64,000 bases of DNA from Dama dama. Taxonomy: Eukaryota > Chordata > Mammalia > Artiodactyla > Cervidae. The notes under the pieces are model-generated. The model had not been told where the DNA came from. It made no database searches and saw only the letters and a list, made by a program, of their open reading frames with translations. The stretch spans positions 39,603,001-39,667,000 of the forward strand of contig NC_083696.1 in assembly GCF_033118175.1 (NCBI RefSeq). The letters run 5' to 3'. Numbering within the stretch: the first letter of the stretch is position 1; the number at the start of each line of letters is the position of its first letter. Position numbers and translations under genes: made by a program. Shown one piece after another: positions 56,120 through 64,000 of this stretch.

Positions 56120-56544
56120 CAGGAGGAGAGCTAGGTTTCAGTTAAAATGGAAAGTGAAATAATCCCGAACATTAGACCACAAGGTTCTTTCTTGATGAAC
56201 CAATATAAAAATAAATTTCAGTCTAGTTTCTAAAAAAGCATGCTTTAATTTACAGTAAAATTAAAACTATGTTCCACTTTTTAAGTGGGAAAAATTAAAA
56301 TGTGCATATGATAAAATATTTAAATAGATATAGGTAATAATGAATAATGCCTATTATATAAGTAAATTTCCATTTTTCTCTTTCTTGGTTAGAGAATTCA
56401 GTGTAAAGATGTATTTTAATAAAATTAAGAATATAAACTTTAATGGTATGCTGACACAAGCTAAGCATTTTACTTGAAGGCATTTCTTTATCATATGTCA
56501 ATACCACTCAAAAATAATTAAGTGAATTCTAAACTCAAAAAAAT
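56120..56544. other. Unassigned AT-rich sequence
   Basis: No recognised repeat or gene. Confidence 0.4.
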
Positions 56545-56789
56545 AAACTTATTTATAAAACAGAAGTGGAGTCACAGACGTAGAAAACAAACTTACGGTT
56601 GTGTGTCTGTGTGTTAGGCACTCAGTCGTATCCAACTCCTTGCAACCCCATGGACTGTTAGCCCACCAGGTTCCTCTGTCCATGGGTTTCTCCAGGCAAG
56701 AAGACTGGAGTGGGTTACCATTTCCTCCTCCGGGGGATCTTCCTGACCCAGGGGTCAAATAGACATCACCTGCTTCTCCTGCATTGGAC
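56545..56789 (-). mobile_element. Bov-tA SINE (antisense) beside an L1 fragment
   Basis: 56545-56600 is a sense L1 3' piece (aacttatttataaaacagaa, gagtcacagacgtagaaaac). 56601-56789 is an antisense Bov-tA (gtgtgttaggcactcagtcg to cacctgcttctcctgcattg) without the outer head. The L1 does not clearly resume after the SINE. Confidence 0.8.
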
Positions 56790-57099
56790 CAAGAATGTAT
56801 CTAAAGGCACAGGAGGCCCTGGGCTCCAAAGAGGATGCCATGGGCCACAGGTTAAACAGAGGAGATTAAAAACAAAGATCATCTTTCAATGTCTTTCAAA
56901 TACATACTAAAACAAGGAAAACAGGTTTTTTTAAGGCATAAATCTACAAGGACAAAGCAAAAGAAATATATATTTTTCCTCCCCAGCCCCTCAAAAAAAA
57001 AAAGAAGACTGGATGTTTCTTAGGAAGTGGAGTAAGAAAGGCTTAAGGAACTCCAGGACCAGAGTCCTGAATAGGGATTATAGAAAAAGTAAACGTATT
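56790..57099. other. Unassigned sequence
   Basis: A-tract at 56993-57003. No recognised element. Confidence 0.4.
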
Positions 57100-58340
57100 G
57101 AACAATGAGACTCACTGCTCCATACCTTATTTGACTCCTAGAATAAAAGCAGCCAGCTTATAAACCCCCAACAGAAGATTAAAAGACTCTTTTCTGGTGC
57201 CACTCATCAGCCCGGTGAAACTCATCAGCCCATTGAAACAGCCTGCCCGTGTCATCCTACAGCAAACCCACCAGATGATAAGCTTTGCACAAAGGTTACC
57301 TTTTAAAATGTCACTCCCAAATATTAAATACTGTCATGGATCATCAGATATTTGAGGAAAGCCTGAAACATGATGGACAGAGACCAAAACAAACAAAAGG
57401 TCCTAAAGGAAAGGGAAGAAAAAAAATTTTTTAATATGATTAATGCTCTTATAGAGATAAGATATTGAATCTGTGAAACAGAACATGATGCTATTTTTAA
57501 CAAGGAACATTCCAAGAACTAGAAAAATTCTTGGAAATTAAAAATAAGAGCACAAGTACAACACTCAAAATAAGGAAACTGGAAGAAAAGATAAAATATC
57601 TTAAAGAGTAAAATGAAAACAAAGAGATTAAAAAACAGAAGCGAAAGTTGAAAAGGCAGTATGTTCAATATCTGAATATGTTGGTACTCAGAAAGAAGAA
57701 TTGATTTATTAATAAAACAAAAGATTTACAGAACTTCTGGTCATGAGTTTGTGTACTGAAAGGACATAACAACATAATAAATATCTCTTAAAACATTCAC
57801 ACCTTAGCATCTCATTATGAAACTCCAAGACTTTCAGGATAAAAAGATCAAAACATTTTCCAAGAGAAAATACAAACTCACACAAATTAGAATGGCAATG
57901 GCCTTCTTAATGGCATCTCTGGAAATTATGAGGTCATGGATCAATTTCTTCAAAATTCTGAGAGAAAATAATATCTACCTAGAATTCCATATGTAGCCAA
58001 AAACCTAAAGTAATACTGAAGTAAAGATAATTTCAGACATAAAAAGTGTTGGTTAATTTACCTCCCAAGCTACCGAGTAAGGCTGTCTGCCAGAATAAAG
58101 GAGTAACCCAGGAGAGAGGATAACTCAGAATCTAGCAAATTTCATAGCATCAGGAACAAAGACCCTAAAACTATCTAAACAGTTAAAATGTATACCAAGA
58201 ATCAAAGTATATCAGTCTTTTAAAGAGCAATCCTGCATGCTAGAAGAAAATGGAACACAGACTTTAAAATTCTTAGGGAAAAGCAGTTTCAACCAAGAAT
58301 TCTTTATTCAACCGAACTATCAATTGGGTGTTGGAGTAGG
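57100..58340 (+). mobile_element. Ancient L1 or half-L1, 5' region and ORF1 part
   Basis: 57530-58100 shows an old ORF1 pattern in broken frames: ggaaactggaagaaaagata (coiled coil), ttctggtcatgagtttgtgt, gcaatggccttcttaatggc, acctagaattccatatgtag, tgaagtaaagataatttcag. 57100-57530 and 58100-58340 are looser. No ORF2 is seen, so it may be a HAL1-like half element. Confidence 0.5.
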
Positions 58341-59289
58341 TAAAGGTTGGTTTGTCCCCACGATATCTAGGGTTAGATATTCGGCTTATCACTTCCTCCT
58401 GCAGCTAAGGCATAGCTTCTATCTACTTACATCATTCTCAAGCAGAGTCATTATAAATGGCACAGACTGTGCACTGCACTAGTAACGGAGATAGAAGATG
58501 AACTTTACATCAAGCAGGATGTCGGTGATGCCTTCTGGAGCTGTTCAGTTTTGGAGCTGGTAGCAGTCACAGTAAGTGTGAAGAGATGAGCTTCTAGCAG
58601 TTTCAGGTTGAAGATTACAAGACTACAAAATGATATTCAGTATCATACATTTGGGGAAAAGCCAGACAGCGATCTGCTACTAAATAAATAAGTTTAATTA
58701 TCATAATGCTGTGGATCTGTGTCTACTGATTATTTCAACATATATGAGCTGATCATATTTTCCCTTTTCTATAGTCTATCAATTCTAAACAAAAGCAGAA
58801 AAAAGAAGGTAAGCAAAGGTTTTAGTACTCATCCTGGATGTTAAAACATCACCAAAACTGTTATCTATAATTCATTAGTAAAAGCACATGCTTCTCCTTG
58901 GGTGAAGTAGGAATAAAAGAATACAGTACAATGTGTGAGTCACTGGCTTGCATTTCAGAGGGAACTATTCTGGGCATGAAGGCTAAATTAGCCAATCTGA
59001 AATTTAAAACCACAAAGCAAGGCACACACCAATCAAAAATTCAAAAGAAAAGCAAACAAAATATTTCTCCAGAAAATTTCAAAACATCAAAAGATATTTT
59101 GAACTGAATATCAGGATATTCAAAGGCATCTCGACTAGATAAGAATTTGGAATATGACAGTTATTTTAAACAGCATTCAACACCATCACATTTACACATT
59201 TTTCCATTATTAAAATCTCTTAAAGGTATATTGCTTATTTCATCCTCTTCCTCTTTTCATAAGTCCCAACCTTCACTTGAAGTATCTTC
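58341..59289. other. Unassigned sequence
   Basis: No recognised repeat. The open frame at 58898-59107 (69 codons, Lys-rich end) shows no family motif. Confidence 0.4.
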
Positions 59290-59582
59290 CCTACCACCCA
59301 GACCCTACCCAAGCTTCAGAGCCAAGTGAAAACTTCAATATCCCCACCTAAGCTATCCTGACCTCCGCATCTTATAATTTTCACCCTTATCTCCTGCAGC
59401 ATCATCTGTTGGGGTACTTAGATGATGGAAGGCATATCTAATGAAGTAGCAAGTCTTATTTCTTCAAGTAGGTTTTAAGCTTCTTGAGAGCACAGGCCTG
59501 TCCTTGGCTTCCATGCATCCAATAGCACTTAGCTGAGAGCTGGCTTAGAGTAGATATTCAGTAGATCCTCACCAGTTATTTT
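59290..59582 (+). mobile_element. L2 3' end relic
   Basis: ctatcctgacctccgcatct, agcttcttgagagcacaggc, agtagatattcagtagatcc and tcaccagttatt follow the L2 3' order in sense orientation. The second half is repeated inverted downstream. Confidence 0.62.
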
Positions 59583-59826
59583 ACCATCGTTATCTACGGC
59601 AGAAGGCCATACTTAACCCAGATGCAAAAAGGGAACATTTCTTTTTCTCTTGTATCACATAGAAAAAATAACTGGTGAGGATCTACTGAATATCTACTCT
59701 AAGCCAGCTCTCAGCTAATTGCTGTTGGATGCATGGAGGCCAAGGTGAGGTCTGTGCTCTCAAGAAGCTTAAAACCTACTTGAAGAAATAAGACCTGCTA
59801 CTTCATTAGATATGCCTTAGTACCCC
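59411..59826. repeat. Inverted repeat, 162-172 bp arms, 82-bp spacer
   Basis: Left arm 59411-59582 and right arm 59665-59826 are reverse complements at about 95% identity, with one 10-bp gap and about seven mismatches. The outer ends read ggggtact and agtacccc, and the inner ends ttatttt and aaaataa. The arms are made of L2 3' sequence. The DNA or RNA could form a long hairpin. Confidence 0.93.
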
Positions 59827-59883
59827 AGAAAGCGAGGAAGAACTAAAGAGCCTCTTGACAAAGGTCAAAGAGGAAAGTAAAAG
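59826..59883 (+). mobile_element. Small sense BovB snippet at the inverted junction
   Basis: cagaaagcgaggaagaacta to caaagaggaaagtaaaa encodes ESEEELKSLLTKVKEES of BovB. The same segment occurs antisense about 720 bp later (near 60565-60625) in the adjoining BovB. It sits exactly between the right arm of the inverted repeat and the BovB 3' end. Confidence 0.85.
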
Positions 59884-60836
59884 TTCAGTACAGTCACTCA
59901 GCTGTGTCCAACTCTTTTCGACCCCATGTACTGCAGCATGCCAGGCCTCCATGTCCATCACCATCACCCGGAGTTTACCCAAACTCATATCCATTGACTT
60001 GGTGATGCCATCCAACCATCTCATTCTCTGTCATCCCCTTCTCCTCCCACTTTCAATCTTTCCCAGCACCAGGGGCTTTTCCAGTGAGTCAGTTCTTCTC
60101 ATCAGGTGGCCAAAGTATTGGAGTTTCAGCTTCAGCATCAGTCCTTCCAATGAATATTCAGGGCTGATTTCCTTTAGGATGGACTGGTCAGATATCCTTT
60201 CAGTCCAAGGGACTCTCAAGAGTCTTCTCCAACACCACAGTTCAAAAGCATCAATTCTTTGGTGCTCAGCTTTCTTTATAGTCCAACTCTCACATCCATA
60301 CATGACTACTGGAGAGACCATAGCGTTAGTCAACGGACCTTCGTTGGCAAAGTAATGTCTCTGCTTTTCAATATGCTGTCTAGGTTGGTCATAACTTTTC
60401 TTTCAAGGAACAAGTGTCTTTTAGTTTCATGGCTGCAGTCACCATCTGCAGTGATTTTGGAGCCCAAAAAAAGAAAGTCTCTCACTGTTTCCCCATCTAT
60501 TTGCCATGAAGTGATGGGACTGGATGGATGATCTTAGTTTTCTGAATGTTGAGCTTTAAGCCAACTTTTTCACCCTCCTCTTTCACTTTCATCAAGAGGC
60601 TCTTTAATTCTTCACTTTCTGCCATAAGGGTGGTGTCATCTGCATATATGAGGTTATTGATATTTCTCACGCAATCTTGATTCCAGCTTGTGCTTCATCC
60701 AGCCCAGCATTTCTCATGAGATACTCTGCATATAAGTTAAATAAGCAGGGTGACAATATACAGCCTTGATGTAATCCTTTCCCTATCTGGAACCAGTCTG
60801 TTGTTCCATGTCCAGTTCTAACTGTTGCTTCTTATG
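59884..60836 (-). mobile_element. BovB LINE, 3' part of a 5'-inverted element
   Basis: Antisense BovB from the 3' tail (gttcagtacagtcactcagc) up to the palm region. The YADD-coding segment is near 60638-60649, and it ends at atgtccagttctaactgttg (60808-60827). The minus-strand frame at 60031-60333 is an intact 100-codon piece (MYGCESWTIKKAEHQRIDAF). It joins the sense part at about 60830-60837. Confidence 0.92.
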
Positions 60837-62483
60837 AACCATGCTGTGTAGGGCCACCCAAGATGGACAAGTCATGTTGGAGACTTCTGGCAAAAAGTGG
60901 CCCACTGGAGAAGGGAATGGCAAACCACTTCAGTATTCTTGCCTTGAGAACCCCATGAACAGTATGAAAAGGCAAAAAGATAGGACACTGAAAGATGAAC
61001 TCCCCTGGTCAGTAGGTCCCAATATGATACTCGAGATCAGCAGAGAAATAACTCTAGAAAGAATGAAGAGATGGAGCCAAAGCAAAAATAGCACCCGGTT
61101 GTGAATGGGGCTGGTGATGGAAGTAAAGTCTGATGCTATGAAGAGCAATATTGCATGGGAACCAGGAACTTTAGGTCCATGAATCAGTGCAAACTGGAAG
61201 TGGTCAAACAAGAGATGGCAAGTGTGAGCATCAACATTTTAGGAATCATTGAACTAAAATGGACTGGAATGGGTGAATTTAACTCAGACGACCATGATAT
61301 CTACTACTGTGGGCAAGAATCCCTTAGAAGAAATGGAGTAGCCACCATAGTCAACAAAAGAGTCCAAAATGCAGTACTTGGATTCAATCTCAAAAACGAT
61401 AGAATGATCTCTGTTTGTTTCCAAGGCAAACCATTCAATATTACAGTAATCCAAGTCTATGCCCTGACCAGTAATGCTGAATGAAGCTGAAGTTGAATGA
61501 AGACATACAAGACCTATTAGAACTAACATCCAAAAAAGATGTCCTTTCCATTATAGGGCACTGGAATGCAAAAGTAGGAAGTCGAGAGATACCTGGAGTA
61601 ACAGGCAAATTTGACCTTGGGGTACAGAATTAAGTTGGGCAAAGGGTAACAGAGTTTTGCAAGACAACGCACTGGTCATAGCAAACACCCTCTTCCAACA
61701 ACACAAGAGAAGACTCTACACATGGACATCACCAGATGGTCAACACCAAAATCAGATTGATTATATTCTTTGCAGCCAAAGATAGAGAAGCTCTATACAG
61801 TCAGCAAAAATAAGACTGGGAGCAGACTGTGGCTCAGATCATGAACTCCTTATTGCCAAATTCAGACTTAAATTGAAGAAAGTAGGGAAAACCAACAGAC
61901 CATTCTGGTATGACTGAAATCTAATCCCTTATGATTATACAGTGGAAGTGACAAATAGAGTCAAAGGATTAGATCTGATAGACAGAGTGCCTGAAGAACT
62001 ATGGACAGAGGTTTGTGACATTGTACAGGAAGCAGGGATCAAGACCATCCCCAAGAAAAAGAAATGCAAAAAGGCAAAATGTTGTCTGATGAAGCCTTAC
62101 AAACAGCTATGAAAAGAAGAGAAGTGAAAGGCAAAGGAGAAAAGAAAACTACCCATTTGAATGAAGAGTTCCAAAGAATAGCAACGAGAGATAAGAAAGC
62201 CTTCCTCAGTGATCAATGCAAAGAAATAGAGGAAAACAATAGAATGGGAAAGACTAGAGATCTCGTCAAGAAAATTAGAGATACCAAGGGAAATTTTCAT
62301 GCAAAGATGGGCACAATAAAAGACAGAAATGGTATGGGCCTAACAGAAGCAGAAGATATTAAGAAGAGGAGGCAAGAATACACAGAAGAACTATACAGAA
62401 AACATCTTCATGACCCAGGTAATCAAGATGGTGTGATCAGTCACCTCAAGCCAGACATCCTGGAATGTGAAATTAATATGTAA
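60837..62483 (+). mobile_element. BovB LINE, inverted 5' part
   Basis: Sense BovB from the 5' leader (aaccatgctgtgtagggcca, gagaagggaatggcaaacca) through the endonuclease and linker to catcctggaatgtgaaatta, where it stops abruptly. About 0.4-0.5 kb of reverse-transcriptase fingers is missing between this end and the start of the inverted 3' part. This is the only BovB 5' half in the window. Confidence 0.92.
61140..62480 (+). pseudogene. BovB ORF2 remnant: APE-type endonuclease and linker
   Basis: The enzyme nicked target DNA. Frame 61155-61484 contains ILGIIELKWTGMGEFNSDD with the metal-binding Glu, and VIQVYA with the active-site Tyr. It breaks at 61482 (frameshift to TGA). Further on, GHWNAKVG (61556-61579) has His where the family has the catalytic Asp (GDWNAKVG; codon 61559-61561). 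NQIDYILCS and GSDHELLIAK are kept. The linker opens again at 62064-62483 (DQCKEIEENNRMGKTRDLVK). Frame breaks and the Asp loss make it inactive. Confidence 0.87.
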
Positions 62484-62719
62484 TATTAATATATATAAAT
62501 ATTGAATATATATTATATCTATGTAATTCCAATAATATATTATTATAGATTGTATTATAGTTCAACTTATCTCTCTCCCCAGTCTTACTTTTTTCACCTG
62601 CCCATAGGTATAGATCCATAGAGTACTGACCAATAAAATTCCTACATGTTGATCTGCATCTCAGAGTCTGCCTCTTGGGAAGTCTGAATTGTGATAATTT
62701 CCTTGACACGATCTATATC
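62484..62719. other. TA-rich patch and unassigned sequence
   Basis: 62484-62565 is rich in TATA/ATTA. 62650-62700 (tctcagagtctgcctcttgg) recalls the end of the block inside the L2 at 24362-24784. Confidence 0.4.
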
Positions 62720-63420
62720 ATACAGCATCTCACCTCTACTGATACCTATAATATGCTTCTCCGAGCTCTCTATGCTCCTGCCACCTTAGCCTTCTTTCAG
62801 CTCCTTGAATATGGCATTTTTCTTCCTGCCTCTGAATCTTCATGCACCTTATACCCTACCTACCCATTTAATCCCAACTCACCTCTACTGCCATTTTTTT
62901 TTCCATCATTTCACCTCTTTGCCTTATCAATTCTTACTCTATATTCAAATCTGTACTCCAGCTCAAAGAAGTCTTTCCTTGCCCCCAAGACTAGTTAGTT
63001 GCCCTTTCATTAGCTCTTGCAGCCTACTATACTTCTCTCTCAAGGCACTTTAAAGGAACTATAATGAAATTTTCTGTAATTAATTGTGAAATATTTGTCT
63101 CCATTGATATAACATCAGATCTATGCTTTTATTATTTGCTACTATTTTTTTTGTTCAGTCACTAAGTCATGTCTGACTGATTGCAACTCCATGAACTGTA
63201 GCCTGCCAGGCTTCTCTCTCCATGGGATTCCCCAGGCAAGAATACTGGAGTGGGTTGCCATTCCCTTCTCCAGGGGATCTTCCTGACCCAGGGATCAAAC
63301 TCACATTTCCTACTTTTCAGGCAGATTCTTTACCATCTTGAGCCACCTGGGAAGCCCATTTGATACTATAGTTCTAGCACAGAACTTTGCAGGTAGTAGA
63401 CACTCACAAAGTTCTAACTC
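62720..63420 (+). mobile_element. L2 3' end split by Bov-tA
   Basis: ccaccttagccttctttcag, ctcaaagaagtctttccttg, ctctcaaggcactttaaagg and tgtctccattgatataac, then after the SINE ctagcacagaactttgcagg and gtagacactcac. Sense L2 3' order. Confidence 0.65.
63134..63369 (-). mobile_element. Bov-tA SINE with 12-bp target-site duplication, antisense
   Basis: SINE 63146-63357 with a poly(T) tail side, between atttgctactat (63134-63145) and atttgatactat (63358-63369), one mismatch in 12. Inserted in L2. Confidence 0.93.
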
Positions 63421-64000
63421 ATAATATGTAAGACATTCAATAACCATTGACATCACTGGAGCTATATTGTCCAATCATGTTACAATAACAGTGAATAAAT
63501 AAAGGGATACAAAGCAGTCACCAAAGTCATACTTGTATATCTACACAGAAAAGCTAAGCCTATAGCTTAGTTCAATCCCTGGTCCTCCTAGTTACAAAAG
63601 AATCTGTCACTCCTTACTTTTCAACAAAAATTCCAAAGAACGTGCATGAGAAACTACAACCGACAAACAAAATTGGCAAAGCCCATTAACAAATCTTTCT
63701 AGAAAATGTGTCTGAAGCAAAAACAGGAGGGAAGTCAGGATTCAGTATGTGTTAGGAAGATTAGCTAACCCGAAGTACAATAGAATAAAACATCTTGAAT
63801 AGTAGGAAATATTCCAGGTTGAAAGCAGTTGGGAAAAGTAGGGATAAAGCTGCGTGAGTGTGTCAGAATGCTGGGAAAGAGAGTGATGTAGATATATATG
63901 CTCTACTTGTTTTCATACCAGGGTGCATGACAAGCTTGAATGTAGTTATTTCACCTAAACTTAGAGTGCAGACACAGAAGACAATAACAAATCCGTTAAC
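63421..64000. other. Unassigned sequence
   Basis: No recognised repeat, RNA or coding feature to the end of the window. Confidence 0.4.

Noticed and set aside
59855..60355. 166-codon plus-strand frame, the second longest in the window
   Set aside because: It is the antisense reading of the BovB 3' part. The real coding sense is on the minus strand.
647..63357. tRNA genes suggested by repeated tRNA-like heads
   Set aside because: All belong to Bov-tA or CHR SINEs with altered arms and BovB-derived bodies. None can fold as a full tRNA with an intact anticodon arm.

Overview
The window is repeat-dense, protein-gene-poor nuclear DNA from a pecoran ruminant (cattle, sheep, goat, deer or a close relative). 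The host assignment rests on BovB (RTE-type) LINEs, Bov-tA SINEs built from a tRNA-like head joined to a BovB-derived body, CHR-type artiodactyl SINEs, and ruminant L1 3' ends. Nothing in it looks bacterial, viral or plasmid-borne. I found no convincing cellular protein-coding exon, tRNA, rRNA or CRISPR array. Almost every open frame is a fragment of a retrotransposon or an antisense shadow of one.

Layout. 0-9 kb: scattered Bov-tA copies, a young antisense L1 with a clean 14-bp target-site duplication (3359-4176), MIR relics and two BovB 3' ends. 9-13 kb: ancient L1 remnants around a GC-richer block of unknown origin. 14.5-17.1 kb: the longest stretch free of young repeats, with a C-rich tract and an X-box-like motif. 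17-20 kb: a (TA)n array, SINEs, and an ancient repeat split by an L1. 20.8-23.1 kb: a 2.3-kb BovB with a 9-bp duplication and recognisable reverse transcriptase. 24-29 kb: a split L2, BovB, a CHR-2-type SINE and an ancient antisense L1 with an internal deletion. 31-35.3 kb: a ruminant L1 with 5' region, ORF1, the start of ORF2, a large internal deletion and an intact 3' end. 35-43 kb: BovB and Bov-tA copies. 45-48 kb: a truncated L1 closely matching the 31-35 kb element, and a BovB holding a second, antisense BovB. 50.7-52.3 kb: a multi-layer nest (ancient repeat, DNA-transposon-like piece, SINEs, a 14-bp minisatellite). 54.6-55.4 kb: a second low-repeat GC-richer island with the longest open frame (176 codons) and a perfect X-box. 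57-58.3 kb: ancient L1. 59.3-62.5 kb: a rearranged locus, with an inverted repeat of an L2 fragment followed by a BovB whose 5' half is inverted. 62.7-63.4 kb: a split L2.

No set of host genes works together here. The interactions are between mobile elements: autonomous LINEs (L1, BovB) and the SINEs that use their machinery, inserting into each other. The most unusual structures are the L2 inverted repeat with its inverted BovB, two L1 copies that share sequence beyond their poly(A) tails, the BovB-in-BovB nest, and two low-repeat islands each carrying an RFX-type motif. I saw no evidence of a previously undescribed biological system. Family names come from remembered consensus sequences rather than a search, and boundaries are good to about 5-30 bp unless a target-site duplication is given.
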